NCBI RefSeq assembly: GCF_051900425.1 | Contig: NZ_JBHZGK010000008.1 | Span: 1 to 64,000 of the forward strand | Reading direction: 5' to 3' | Source: Frateuria_A sp051900425 | GTDB lineage: Bacteria > Pseudomonadota > Gammaproteobacteria > Xanthomonadales > Rhodanobacteraceae | DNA length: 64,000 nucleotides | In this document: piece by piece, positions 24,906 through 33,316 of the stretch | Position numbering within the stretch: the stretch's first letter is position 1 | Layout of the letters: the number at the start of each line of letters is the position of its first letter | Notes under the pieces: generated by a model | What the model was told of the DNA's origin: nothing | The model's database searches: none | Seen by the model: the letters and a program-made list of their open reading frames with translations, nothing else | Made by a program: the position numbers and the translations under genes

Positions 24906-25868
24906 ATGTCTCGGACCTTCCTTGGCGTTGGCGTCGGCCTCGCCCTGGTACTGGCCGCGTGCTCCGACCTGGAAGGCACCGCGGACGTGCGGGCGCTGAA
25001 GGCCGCGGTGGCTCCCCTGCATCTTGACGACCCCGCGCGCGACGTCAGGGCGAATGTGGCGCACCTGGATTTTCGTCCCATCGGGTTGCGCGATCACGGC
25101 ATCTGCACTGGCTACACCGGCACGGACGCGCGGCTGGTCAAGTTGCAGGCCCGCCTCGGCACGCGGTGCCTGCGGGGGGCGACGCTCCGCCCCGGGTTTC
25201 CCGCACATGACCGGCTGGTCTACGCGGCACGCGCCTACGCCCGGGCCTACAACGCGATCCTCGCGGACATGACCGGCGGGCATTTCTCCGTGCGTTTTAC
25301 GGCCGACGGCCTGACCTGGACGGTGCCTGACCGCTTCCAGGTCCTGCTCCCGCCCACGGGGCGCGGACACAACCGCGATTGGGAAATGTACGCATACTGG
25401 GATGGACAGTCGCTCGGTCCCTGTCGGGGGCCGCAGAAGAGTCAACCACCATGCGGCAGCCTTGCATGGATCCTCCCGGGTCCTCGGCATGACGACCCCG
25501 GCAGGGACCCAAGCCGGCTATCGAGCAGCCGCCGTGACGGCTCGGACCTCGGGTTCACGTTGACCCCGACCCGCCTGCGCTCGGAACGCTTCCCGGGGCT
25601 CAAGTACCTCGGCTCCACGGCCAAGGAGCACTACTTCGCGATGGAGTCGCCTTACATCGGCTATGTCCAGTGCTGGGAAGACAGCGACACGTACATCGTC
25701 CCTGCGGTGGACCCCGGCTTGCCGGACAGCCACGAACTGACCTGCTGGACCTCGTTCGAGCTGGCCAACCGCACGGAAGTCAACGTGCAGGTCTGGAACG
25801 CCAGCCTGCGCGACGTGGCCCTGCTGTTGACCCGGCTGTACAAGCAGGCCAGGGCCATGACTACCTGA
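24906..25868 (+). CDS. Putative lipoprotein of unknown function (320 aa)
   Basis: A lipoprotein signal peptide is visible: MSRTFLGVGVGLALVLAAC, with lipobox LVLAAC, followed by SDLEGTADVRALKAAVAPLHLDDPARD. The mature part has even Cys content (CTGYTG, CLRGAT, CWTSFEL) and a repeated aromatic pattern such as LTWTVPDRFQVLLPPTGRGHNRDWEMYAYWDG. I do not recognise the family. The ATG at 24906 has GGGGTG ten bases upstream. It is divergent from the HWE kinase, with 211 bp between starts, and convergent with the response regulator gene at 25895. A role with either is only suggested by position. Confidence 0.7.
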   Translation: MSRTFLGVGVGLALVLAACSDLEGTADVRALKAAVAPLHLDDPARDVRANVAHLDFRPIGLRDHGICTGYTGTDARLVKLQARLGTRCLRGATLRPGFPAHDRLVYAARAYARAYNAILADMTGGHFSVRFTADGLTWTVPDRFQVLLPPTGRGHNRDWEMYAYWDGQSLGPCRGPQKSQPPCGSLAWILPGPRHDDPGRDPSRLSSSRRDGSDLGFTLTPTRLRSERFPGLKYLGSTAKEHYFAMESPYIGYVQCWEDSDTYIVPAVDPGLPDSHELTCWTSFELANRTEVNVQVWNASLRDVALLLTRLYKQARAMTT

Positions 25869-25894
25869 CCGGCCCGCGGCCGGATGCGCCGCGC

Positions 25895-26272
25895 TCAGGT
25901 TTCCAGCGCGGCGTTGACCATGCCCGGCAGGGTCTCCAGCGAGAACGGCTTCTGCAGCACCCGATAGACCACCGACTGCAGCGCGGGCGGCAACGGCGAC
26001 GGCGCGTAGCCGGTCATCAGGATGACCTTCAGCCCCGGGCGCAGGGTGCGCGCGGCTTCGGCGACCTGGTAGCCGTCGATGTCGGGCAGCTTGATGTCGC
26101 TCAGCAGCACGTCGATGCGCTGGTCCGACTTCAGCGCCTGCACGCCGGACGTGCCGTCGCTGGCCTCCAGTACGCTGAAGCCGGCGTCCTGCAGGCCTTC
26201 CATGACCAGTTCACGCAGGAACGCCTCGTCTTCGACCAGCAGGATGTGGGGGGCGGTGTCTGCAGCAGGCAT
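25895..26272 (-). CDS. Single-domain response regulator (CheY-like)
   Basis: The protein has 125 residues and is a bare REC domain: ILLVEDEAFLREL supplies the acidic pocket, LLSDIKLPDIDG contains phospho-acceptor Asp59, ILMTGY the switch Thr, and VLQKPFSLETL the Lys. There is no DNA-binding or enzymatic output domain, so it probably works by protein contact or as a phosphate relay. Its ATG overlaps the stop of the CHASE8 kinase by one base (TAATG), a clear sign of coupled translation and a cognate pair. It is the last gene of the receptor-YfiR-kinase operon. Confidence 0.9.
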   Translation of the reverse strand: MPAADTAPHILLVEDEAFLRELVMEGLQDAGFSVLEASDGTSGVQALKSDQRIDVLLSDIKLPDIDGYQVAEAARTLRPGLKVILMTGYAPSPLPPALQSVVYRVLQKPFSLETLPGMVNAALET

Positions 26273-27759
26273 TACGCTTCCTCGGGGATGGGGTCGCGGG
26301 GTGCGCGGGGAAGGATGATGTGGATGGTGGTGCCACGGCCGGGTCGGCTTTCGATGTTCGCCACGCCGTTGGATTGCTCGACGTAACCGAGGATGGTGCT
26401 CAGGCCCAGGCCCGTGCCCTTGCCGACCGGCTTGGTGGTGAAGAAGGGATCGAAGGCCTTGCTGCGCACTTCCTCGCTCATGCCCACGCCGGTGTCGACC
26501 ACGCGCAGGCGCACGTAGTCGCCCGCCTCGAGGGCGTTCACCGGGTGCGCGGCGTCCACGCGCAGGTCGTCGGTGCAAACCGAGATCACGCCCCCGTCCG
26601 GCATCGCGTCGCGCGCGTTGATCACCAGGTTGAGGATCGCGTTTTCCATCTGGTTGGAGTCGCACAGCACGGCCCACTGCGAATCCAGCCGGTACTCGAT
26701 CCGCCAGCTCGAGCCGACCGAATGGTCGAGCAGCGGCTGGATGCTCCCGATCAACTCGTCCAGGTGCAGCGAGCGGGGCGACAGCGGCTGGCGCCGCGCG
26801 AAACTGAGCAGGCGCTGGGTGAGGCTGGCGGCACGATCGATGCCGTTCTGCGCCATGTCGAGATAGCGCTGGATCTGTTGATGGCGGGCCTGGCGTTCCT
26901 CGAACAGCTCGCGGTCCCGCGCCGGCATCGCGTGCGCTTCCGGGCCGGCGGCCACGCCTGCACGCTCGAGCTGCAGCTCGCGCTCGGTGGCCGGGTCGCT
27001 CTGCTGCAGCTGCTTGCTCAGGCGCGCCAGGCTGCCGCGGATGATCATCAGCAGGTTGTTGAAATCGTGCGCGACGCCGCCGGAAAGCTGGCCGATCGCT
27101 TCCATTTTCTGGCTCTGGCGCAGCGCTTCCTCGGTGCGCGCGCGATGCTCCATCTCGTCGCTGAGCCGCTGGTTGGCCGTGGCCAGCTCGCGCGCGCGCC
27201 GCTCCAGCGCGGCGTTGGCGCGCATCAGCACGCGATGGGCGACCGCCAGCGCGGACAGCATCAGTACGGCCATCAGCGTGAGCAAGGCGACGCCGCTGTA
27301 GCGCGCCAGTTGCATGATCATGGGCGTTTGGGCGGCGCGCAGGTACACGCTGCCCACGGTGGTGGTCCCCTGTTGCGCGGGTGCGGCCACCACCATCTGG
27401 TCGCGCGGCAGCCGCCCGCCGTTGGCCAGGCTGTCGGCCAGGGGTTCGCTGCCGGGGCGCTGGAAGCCGGCCACCTGGCGGTGCGACTCGTTGTAGACGG
27501 CGACCGCGTCCAGGCGCGGATCGAGCATCAGCGCGTTGACATACTCCTGCGCGGTGGCGCGGTCGTTGAATGCGATCGCCGCGGTGACGCTGGCCGCGAG
27601 GATCTTGGCCTGTACGGTGAGTTGGCGGCGGTGCTCGGCGTGCGAGGAGTGGTACTGGTAGCCCGCCGCGAGCGCGCCGGCAAGCAGCAGCAGCCCCGCG
27701 GCAACCAGCGACATCACGGGCCGGAAGGCGAAGGGCTGGCCGATGACCCGCCGCTTCAC
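26272..27759 (-). CDS. Membrane histidine kinase with CHASE8-type periplasmic sensor
   Basis: The protein has 495 residues. TM1 is at about 16-35 and TM2 at 153-176, with a periplasmic segment of some 115 residues between. That segment reads AKILAASVTAAIAFNDRATAQEYVNALMLDPRLDAVAVYNESHRQVAGF. This is the CHASE8 pattern also found in the diguanylate cyclase YfiN (TpbB), which YfiR represses in Pseudomonas. Downstream are a coiled coil, the H-box GQLSGGVAHDFNNLLMIIRG (His231), and HATPase motifs NLVINARDAMPDGG, GVGMSEEVRSKAFDPFFTTK and GLGLSTILGY. GTG at 27757-27759 overlaps the yfiR stop by 4 bp (GTGA). I infer that YfiR inhibits this kinase instead of a cyclase. Confidence 0.85.
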   Translation of the reverse strand: MKRRVIGQPFAFRPVMSLVAAGLLLLAGALAAGYQYHSSHAEHRRQLTVQAKILAASVTAAIAFNDRATAQEYVNALMLDPRLDAVAVYNESHRQVAGFQRPGSEPLADSLANGGRLPRDQMVVAAPAQQGTTTVGSVYLRAAQTPMIMQLARYSGVALLTLMAVLMLSALAVAHRVLMRANAALERRARELATANQRLSDEMEHRARTEEALRQSQKMEAIGQLSGGVAHDFNNLLMIIRGSLARLSKQLQQSDPATERELQLERAGVAAGPEAHAMPARDRELFEERQARHQQIQRYLDMAQNGIDRAASLTQRLLSFARRQPLSPRSLHLDELIGSIQPLLDHSVGSSWRIEYRLDSQWAVLCDSNQMENAILNLVINARDAMPDGGVISVCTDDLRVDAAHPVNALEAGDYVRLRVVDTGVGMSEEVRSKAFDPFFTTKPVGKGTGLGLSTILGYVEQSNGVANIESRPGRGTTIHIILPRAPRDPIPEEA

Positions 27760-28391
27760 GACGCTTCCCTCACGGCCAGCGCCAGGTTGAGCAGCTTGGA
27801 GTTGATGGTGATGTGGTTGCGCGCGGCGGCGCCGGTGTCGATCACGAACCGCACGCGCCCCCGTTCGATGACGAACTGGACGATGCCGCCGTCGGCGCGA
27901 GGCTCGCTCGAGTCGACCACGGTGAGCACCGGCTTGCCGCTGACCGCTTCGAGCGCCTGCTGCACGGTCTGCGACGAGAGGCGGCTGATGAACACGATCT
28001 GGCACTGGCTGTCCGGCGTGACCGTTTCGAGCCGGCGCACCTCGAACGGGTGCGTGCCCAGGCTGCGCCCGGCCACCGCGTGCTGGAGATAATCGTCGAA
28101 CGGCGCCTCGCCGGCCACGCAGATGCGGAAGGGCTGGTCCGGCGATTCGAACGTGGCCGGTGGCCAGTTGACGAACGGTGCCAGCTTGTAGAGATACGTC
28201 GCCTTGACCGCGTACTCCAGCGAAACCTCCGGCTGCGCCTGCTGTCCGGGCTGCGGCGAGGCCTCGCAGGTCGCGCACGCCAGCACCAGCGCGAGCAGGC
28301 AGGCCGGCGTGCGTGCACCGAGCCACGCGAGCAGGCCAGCCGTGCGGGGGCGCAAGTCAATGGCTGGGGCGCGGCGGTTGCGGATCGGCAT
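27756..28391 (-). CDS. yfiR: YfiR family periplasmic protein
   Basis: The 211-residue protein has a hydrophobic export segment (LLAWLGARTPACLLALVLACATCEA). The YfiR core follows: VSLEYAVKATYLYKLAPFVNWPP, FRICVAGEAPFDDYLQ, CQIVFISRLSSQTVQQALE, VLTVVDSSEPRADGGIVQFVIERGRVRFVIDTGAAARN. In Pseudomonas, YfiR binds the CHASE8 domain of YfiN and holds it off. The long N-terminus before the hydrophobic stretch suggests the annotated ATG at 28389-28391 may not be the true start. AGGAG touches this ATG, leaving no normal spacing. It lies 23 bp after the TonB receptor and overlaps the kinase by 4 bp. Confidence 0.85.
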   Translation of the reverse strand: MPIRNRRAPAIDLRPRTAGLLAWLGARTPACLLALVLACATCEASPQPGQQAQPEVSLEYAVKATYLYKLAPFVNWPPATFESPDQPFRICVAGEAPFDDYLQHAVAGRSLGTHPFEVRRLETVTPDSQCQIVFISRLSSQTVQQALEAVSGKPVLTVVDSSEPRADGGIVQFVIERGRVRFVIDTGAAARNHITINSKLLNLALAVREAS

Positions 28392-28414
28392 CTCCTGGGG
28401 CGTCCGGCCGCGCG

Positions 28415-30421
28415 TCAGAAGTTCAGGCGCGCGTCGAGCGACACGCCGCGCCCGATACGATTGCCGCCGGGATATGCCTGGTGCCAAGCGTGCAACAGGT
28501 TGGAGCCGGAGAGTGACAGCTCCAGCTTGTCGTTCACCAGCCAGCCCAGGCGCAGGTCCAGTTCCACGTAGCCGGGCACCTTCGGGTCGGGCAAGGCGTC
28601 GACGCCACGCAGGTCGGCATACAGCGTCCAGCTGTCGGAGAGGTTCATCATCGAGCGGACGAAGCCCTGGTACTCGGGATCGTCGCCCGCCTGCGCCACG
28701 CCGAGCAGGCCGCTGGCGCCCGGCTTGAAGCCCAGGTGCTGGCGCTGCGCATCGAAGCCGGCACCCAGCTGCCACCAGTCGCTGATCGCGTAGCTGCCCC
28801 AGGCCTCCACGCCGTAGGTGTGGCCTTCCATGCCGTTGCCCCACAGCAAGGGCAGCCCCGTGGGCGAGAGCTCGATCGTCCTCAGGTCGTCGTAGACGTT
28901 GTAGTAGACGGACACCGACACGGTCGCGCGGGTGGCTACCTGGCCGCGCCAGCCCGCTTCGTAGGCGGTGAGCTTCTCGCGCTTGAACGACGGGCTGCCG
29001 GTCAGGAAAACGACCGGGCCGAGTTTCTCGATCACGTCCTCGTCGAACGGCGTGGGCGTGCGCACGGCGCGCGAGGCGGCGGCCCACAGCAGGGTGCTCG
29101 CACCGCTCCAGGACAGCCGCAGGTTCGGCATCAGCGACACGCCCGAGTACGGATCGTCCTCGGCCTTCAGTCCCAGCGTCAGTTGGGTCCGGTCGTTGAG
29201 CGCCACCTGGTCCTGCACGAAAGCGTTGGCCAGGTTCTGCGTATCGCGCGCCGGCTCCCACAGCAGCGAACTGGCCTCTCCGATGCGCGGCTTGATGTCG
29301 TAGCGATAGATGCGGTCGCCCAGGCCCCACAGCAGATGCTGGCGCTCGCCTACGGCCAGGCTGTGCTGCAATTCGACGTCGAGCGTGTCCAGCGCGAAGC
29401 CGCTGCCGCCGTCGCTGCTGTCGCGGCGATGCACGTGATCGTAGTAGGCCTGCAGCTGGACGCCCGAGGTGTCGCTGATGGTGTGCTGCCAGCGTGCCAG
29501 CACGTCCGCCTCGGTGTTGCGCGCATCGGAAGCGCCAGGCTGGTCGGTGCGGCCGTCGTGCAGGTCGCCCTGCAGCATCACCGTGTCGACAGGGCTCTTC
29601 TCCCAGTCGATGCGGAAGCCGACCTGCGGACTGTTCCAGCCGTTGCGTGCAGGCCGACCGTCGGCGTCGTCCAGTTCGTGGCGGCGCACGTCGCGCGCGT
29701 AGACGCGGTAATGCGCATGCGCGCCCAGGGCGCCGCCGTACTGCACGGCCGCGCTGCTTTCCAGGTTGCCCACGCGCACGGCCAGCAGTCCGCCATCGGA
29801 CTCGGCGCTGCTGCGCGTGATGATGTTGATCACGCCGTTGACCGCGTTGGCGCCCCACAGCGCGCCGCCCGGGCCGCTGATCACCTCGATCCGCTCGATG
29901 TTCTCCGGCAGCACGAACTGGTCGTCCCAGTACATGCCCGAGAAGATTGGCGAGTACACGCTGCGGCCGTCGATCATCACCAGCAGCTTGTTCGGGAAAT
30001 TCTGCGCGACGTTGTTGCCGCTGAAGCCGCGGGCCGTGATGAGGTAGCCGCCCGGGCTGGTCTGGTACACCTCGAGGTTCGGCGCCAGCCGCAGGATGTC
30101 CGGCAGGCTCCTGGCGCCTGAGCGCATGATGTCGTCGTGGCTGATCACGTAGACGGCCGCGGGCGCCTTGCTGAGCGACTCGGGGTTCTTCGTCACCGAG
30201 GAAACGACGACCTTGCCCAGGTCCTCCAGGGAAAGGCTGCCCAGGTCGGTCGGCTCCTGGGCGGCCGCGCACACCGCGCGGGTGGACAGCGCGAGCAGGG
30301 TCATCACGACGGCACCACGCGCAAGCGCACGCACTCCCGCGCTCGTGCTTACGCTTCGACGCGGAAGGAAATCCGGGCAGCGCATCCGGGCCATCCTTAC
30401 AGGGCAGTTGTCCAACGGCAT
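28415..30421 (-). CDS. TonB-dependent outer membrane receptor
   Basis: The protein has about 668 residues. After the hydrophobic signal (VVMTLLALSTRAVCAAAQ), the plug domain starts LGSLSLEDLGKVVVSSVTKNPESLSKAPAAVYVISHDDIMRSG. It continues RSLPDILRLAPNLEVYQTSPGGYLITARGFSG and VMIDGRSVY, with PENIERIEVISGPGGALWGANAVNGVINI. The beta barrel ends in RLNF, so the terminal aromatic residue for BAM recognition is present. CirA/FhuE-like plugs of this type import siderophores, vitamin B12 or other large ligands. It is first in an operon with yfiR, a CHASE8 kinase and a response regulator, so it may transmit as well as transport. No extra N-terminal signalling domain is visible. The start is uncertain; ATGs at 30421 and 30394 are both possible. 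Confidence 0.9.
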   Translation of the reverse strand: MPLDNCPVRMARMRCPDFLPRRSVSTSAGVRALARGAVVMTLLALSTRAVCAAAQEPTDLGSLSLEDLGKVVVSSVTKNPESLSKAPAAVYVISHDDIMRSGARSLPDILRLAPNLEVYQTSPGGYLITARGFSGNNVAQNFPNKLLVMIDGRSVYSPIFSGMYWDDQFVLPENIERIEVISGPGGALWGANAVNGVINIITRSSAESDGGLLAVRVGNLESSAAVQYGGALGAHAHYRVYARDVRRHELDDADGRPARNGWNSPQVGFRIDWEKSPVDTVMLQGDLHDGRTDQPGASDARNTEADVLARWQHTISDTSGVQLQAYYDHVHRRDSSDGGSGFALDTLDVELQHSLAVGERQHLLWGLGDRIYRYDIKPRIGEASSLLWEPARDTQNLANAFVQDQVALNDRTQLTLGLKAEDDPYSGVSLMPNLRLSWSGASTLLWAAASRAVRTPTPFDEDVIEKLGPVVFLTGSPSFKREKLTAYEAGWRGQVATRATVSVSVYYNVYDDLRTIELSPTGLPLLWGNGMEGHTYGVEAWGSYAISDWWQLGAGFDAQRQHLGFKPGASGLLGVAQAGDDPEYQGFVRSMMNLSDSWTLYADLRGVDALPDPKVPGYVELDLRLGWLVNDKLELSLSGSNLLHAWHQAYPGGNRIGRGVSLDARLNF

Positions 30422-30560
30422 CTTGTTCTTGGGCGACGATCGGCCTCTGCGGCATTCACTGCCGCGGGCCCGCGCCGAGCTCGGTTCTGTGGCGGACAGT
30501 GTACCGATAACCGCGCAGGCGCACCGTGTCCGCGCGCAAGGATGGCAGTGCCGGCGTGGA

Positions 30561-31004
30561 TTACTTCACCTCGCCGCCGGCGAGCATCCCCGCGAACCAG
30601 CGGATGGAAGGCGCGCCGATGTAGTGCGCCCAGGTGTCGATGCCACGGACCATCGCTTCGCTGTCGCCTCCGAACGACTGCAGATAGGCGGCCGCCGTGC
30701 CGAACTGCCGGCTGCGCGCCTGCAGGTCGCGCGCGTTGCGCAGGGTCGCGCGGATCTTCTTGGGATTGCGGATCATGCCCTCGGCGGCCAGCAGGTCGTC
30801 CAGGCGGTCGTCCGGCCAGGCGGCGACCGTCGCCAGCGCGAAGTCCGCGAAGGCGCGGCGGATGGCGGGCCAGCGCGCGCGGACCACGGCCGGCCGGAAG
30901 CGGGCCTGGAACACGGCGGCGGTGAGCAGCTCGAAGATCTCATCGTCGCTGCAGGCCGGTCGGCCGCCCAACGGATTCCAGCCTTCGACGACCGCGAGCG
31001 TCAT
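30561..31004 (-). CDS. DNA-3-methyladenine glycosylase I (Tag)-like protein
   Basis: The 147-residue protein resembles the TagI helical fold: DDEIFELLTAAVFQARFRPAVVRARWPAIRRAF, then VAAWPDDRLDDLLAAEGMIRNPKKIRATLRNARDL. It is about 40 residues shorter than Tag. It lacks the N-terminal Cys/His and C-terminal His/Cys that bind zinc in the E. coli enzyme, so activity on 3-methyladenine is uncertain. It follows the alcohol dehydrogenase gene by 48 bp in the same direction, which is an odd pairing and probably accidental. The start is taken as the ATG at 31004. Confidence 0.55.
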   Translation of the reverse strand: MTLAVVEGWNPLGGRPACSDDEIFELLTAAVFQARFRPAVVRARWPAIRRAFADFALATVAAWPDDRLDDLLAAEGMIRNPKKIRATLRNARDLQARSRQFGTAAAYLQSFGGDSEAMVRGIDTWAHYIGAPSIRWFAGMLAGGEVK

Positions 31005-31052
31005 GGCGGATCGGTCCTGCGCGCGGCCCGCGCGCAGGACCCTGCAATGGCG

Positions 31053-32105
31053 TCAGGCGGCCAGCGAGGCGTTGTCGATCACGAAGCGGTACTTCACGTC
31101 GCTGCGCTGCATGCGGTCGTAGGCCTCGTTGATCTGCTGCGCGGGGATCATCTCGATGTCCGCGACGATGCCGTGCTCGGCGCAGAAATCGAGCATCTCC
31201 TGGGTCTCGGCGATGCCGCCGATCAGCGAACCGGCAATCGAGCGGCGGCCGAAGATCAGGTTGCCGACGCTGGGGCTCGGATGCGCATGCTCGGGCACAC
31301 CGACCAGGCACAGCGTGCCGTCGCGCCTGAGCAGGCGGGTGTAGGCGTCCAGGTCGTGGCTGGCCGCCACGGTGTTGAGGATGAAATCGAAGCTGCCGGC
31401 ATGTTTGGCCATGTCGTCGGGGTTCTTGGAGATCACCACTTCGTCGGCGCCCAGGTCCATGGCGTCCTGCCGCTTGGATTCGGAGGTGGTGAAGGCGACC
31501 GTGTGCGCGCCCATCGCATGGGCCAGCTTGATACCCATGTGGCCCAGGCCGCCGATACCGACGATGCCGACCTTCTTGCCCGGACCCGCGCCCCAGTGGC
31601 GCAGCGGCGAGTAGGTGGTGATGCCGGCGCACAGCAGCGGCGCGACCGCGGCGAGCTGGTCTTCGGGGTGCCGGATCTTCAGCACGAAACGGTCACTGAC
31701 CACGATCTGCTGCGAGTAGCCGCCCAGCGTGTGGCCGGGCGCGTCCGGCGTCTTGCCGTTGTAGGTGCCGGTGAAGCCGTTCTCGCAGAACTGCTCCAGC
31801 CCTTCCCCGCAGGATGCGCAGTGCTGGCAGCTGTCGACCAGGCAGCCGACGCCGACGGTGTCGCCGACCTTGAAGCCGGTGACCTCGCTGCCGACCGCGC
31901 TGACGTGGCCGACGATCTCGTGGCCGGGCACGCAGGGGTACAGCGTGCCGGCCCACTCGGAGCGGACCGTGTGCAGGTCCGAGTGGCACACGCCGCAATA
32001 GGCGATGTCGATCTGCACGTCGTGCGGGCCGGGCTGGCGACGCTCGATATCGATCGCTTCGAGCGGCTTGTCGCTGGCGTGGGCACCGTAGGCTTTGGTC
32101 TTCAT
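31053..32105 (-). CDS. Zinc-dependent NAD(P)-dependent alcohol dehydrogenase (YahK/AdhC-like)
   Basis: This 350-residue MDR-family enzyme carries the catalytic-zinc ligands CGVCHSD and GHEIVGHVSAVG. The structural-zinc cluster is CQHCASCGEGLEQFC. The nucleotide-binding motif is VGIVGIGGLGHMGIKLAHAMGAH. The substrate pocket sequence GYSQQIVVSDRFVLKI is close to cinnamyl-alcohol dehydrogenase-like YahK. It reduces aldehydes such as medium-chain or aromatic ones. The ATG at 32103-32105 begins MKTKAYGAHASDKPLE, the typical start. The region upstream, 32106-32463, contains no gene. The downstream gene at 30561 may be co-transcribed. Confidence 0.9.
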   Translation of the reverse strand: MKTKAYGAHASDKPLEAIDIERRQPGPHDVQIDIAYCGVCHSDLHTVRSEWAGTLYPCVPGHEIVGHVSAVGSEVTGFKVGDTVGVGCLVDSCQHCASCGEGLEQFCENGFTGTYNGKTPDAPGHTLGGYSQQIVVSDRFVLKIRHPEDQLAAVAPLLCAGITTYSPLRHWGAGPGKKVGIVGIGGLGHMGIKLAHAMGAHTVAFTTSESKRQDAMDLGADEVVISKNPDDMAKHAGSFDFILNTVAASHDLDAYTRLLRRDGTLCLVGVPEHAHPSPSVGNLIFGRRSIAGSLIGGIAETQEMLDFCAEHGIVADIEMIPAQQINEAYDRMQRSDVKYRFVIDNASLAA

Positions 32106-32463
32106 GGTGTGGTCCTGTGCAGGTGGAAAGAAGGTGGCGACCGGATCGCGGCAACAAAGCGCCTGCGCTCGCAGCGTGGATGGATGGTCGGGCGCTGGCC
32201 GTCGAGCGCCAGCGCTGGGGTTCGCGAACGCCGATGACTCAATCGGCGGCAGCGGGCCCGGCGGTTGCCAATTCACCAGTGTGCGGGTGCCGGCCGTAGC
32301 TGGTTAGTCGGCGTCGTGGACATGCACCCATGACGCTGGCTCACGAATCCGGAGCCATGACCGGCCGACGTACCCGGTTTGTATGGGCAACGCGTGGATG
32401 CTTCAACCGTCGTCGGCCGCAGCAGGCCGCGTCGGGACCATCCACGCTTGACGGGCAGATCTC
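32106..32463. other. Intergenic region between divergent ADH and arsR genes, no gene seen
   Basis: The 358 bp hold short open frames only, none with a convincing ribosome binding site or coding bias. Sequence composition is moderately lower in GC near the arsR start. The promoters of the alcohol dehydrogenase (minus) and the ars operon (plus) should lie here. I cannot place their -10 or -35 boxes with confidence. Confidence 0.5.
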
Positions 32464-32481
32464 ATTTCGATATTTTCGGAA
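32464..32481. promoter_or_regulatory. Putative ArsR operator (direct TTTCGATA/TTTTCGGA motif)
   Basis: An AT-rich 18-bp block, ATTTCGATATTTTCGGAA, ends 2 bp before the arsR ATG. It is strikingly AT-rich in this GC-rich genome. Such short TTCGATAT-type sequences are common operator cores for small ArsR/SmtB proteins. The pairing is imperfect and it overlaps the position of the ribosome binding site. Confidence 0.4.
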
Positions 32482-32483
32482 CT

Positions 32484-32819
32484 ATGGAAATCAAAGCCGC
32501 CCTTGCCGCACTGAGCGCCCTCGGCCACGAATCGCGCCTGGCCGCTTTCCGCCGACTGGTACAAGCCGGCCCCGAAGGCCTGTCGGTGGGCGAACTGCGC
32601 GAGCACCTGGAACTGGCGCCGGCCACGCTCAGCGCACACCTCAACGTACTGCGCGCCGCCGGACTGGTGATCGACCGGCGCGAAGGGCGGGTGATCCGCG
32701 TACGCGCCGACTACGCGCAGATGGACGCCCTGCTCGCCTACCTCACCGAAAACTGCTGCGCCGGCTCCACGGACTGTGGTCCGGCCCGGTCCTGCAAGCC
32801 ACGCCGCAAGGACACCTGA
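32484..32819 (+). CDS. arsR: ArsR family transcriptional repressor
   Basis: The 111-residue winged-helix repressor reads MEIKAALAALSALGHESRLAAFRRLVQAGPEGLSVGELREHLELAPATLSAHLNVLRAAGLVIDRREGRVIRVR. It has a C-terminal cysteine-bearing tail, ENCCAGSTDCGPARSC. The usual ELCVCDL metal-binding motif of plasmid ArsR is absent. The C-terminal CC and C pairs may bind As(III), as in other chromosomal ArsR groups. It heads an operon with arsI, arsC and an aquaglyceroporin, which it presumably represses through the AT-rich site directly upstream. The initiator lacks a strong Shine-Dalgarno sequence. Confidence 0.9.
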   Translation: MEIKAALAALSALGHESRLAAFRRLVQAGPEGLSVGELREHLELAPATLSAHLNVLRAAGLVIDRREGRVIRVRADYAQMDALLAYLTENCCAGSTDCGPARSCKPRRKDT

Positions 32820-32823
32820 CGCC

Positions 32824-33312
32824 ATGAACCGCTTCCACGTGCACCTCAATGTCGCCGACCTGGCGAGCAGCGTCCGCTTCTACACCGCGCTGTTCGGCGC
32901 CGAACCGACCGTGCGCAAGGACGACTACGCCAAGTGGATGGTCGAGGACCCGCGCGTCAATTTCGCCATCTCCAGCACCGGTCGCGAGCCGGGCATCGAC
33001 CATCTGGGCATCCAGGCCGACAGCGGCGACGCGCTGGCGGCGCTCGGCCAGCGGCTGGACGCCGCCGGTGGCGCGCTCGTGCCGGAGGAAGCGACCGTCT
33101 GCTGCTACGCCCGCTCGGACAAGCTGTGGACCGAAGACCCGCAAGGCACGCGCTGGGAAACCTTCCACACCCTGGGCGAGGCGACCACCTACTACGCCGG
33201 CGAGGCGCCCTGCGCGACCGATGGCGCCACTTGCAGCCCGGACCTGCGGGCGGTGAAACCGAAAGTCGCCAAGGGCGCGTCCTGCTGCGCCGCGGACTCC
33301 GGCTGCTGCTGA
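32824..33312 (+). CDS. arsI: ArsI/CadI family metalloenzyme (organoarsenical C-As lyase-like)
   Basis: This 162-residue vicinal-oxygen-chelate protein reads NRFHVHLNVADLASSVRFYTALFG and PGIDHLGIQADS, with ATVCCYARSDKLWTEDPQGTRWETFHTLGE. The CC pair in TVCCYA is the substrate-thiolate site expected for ArsI, which cleaves the carbon-arsenic bond of trivalent methyl- and aryl-arsenicals. The metal ligands are His5 or His7, His60 and Glu113 by position. Four more Cys pairs lie in the C-terminal tail (CATDGATC, CCAADSGCC). Older annotations call this CadI (cadmium-induced). The gap from arsR is 4 bp. Confidence 0.85.
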   Translation: MNRFHVHLNVADLASSVRFYTALFGAEPTVRKDDYAKWMVEDPRVNFAISSTGREPGIDHLGIQADSGDALAALGQRLDAAGGALVPEEATVCCYARSDKLWTEDPQGTRWETFHTLGEATTYYAGEAPCATDGATCSPDLRAVKPKVAKGASCCAADSGCC

Positions 33313-33316
33313 GCGC

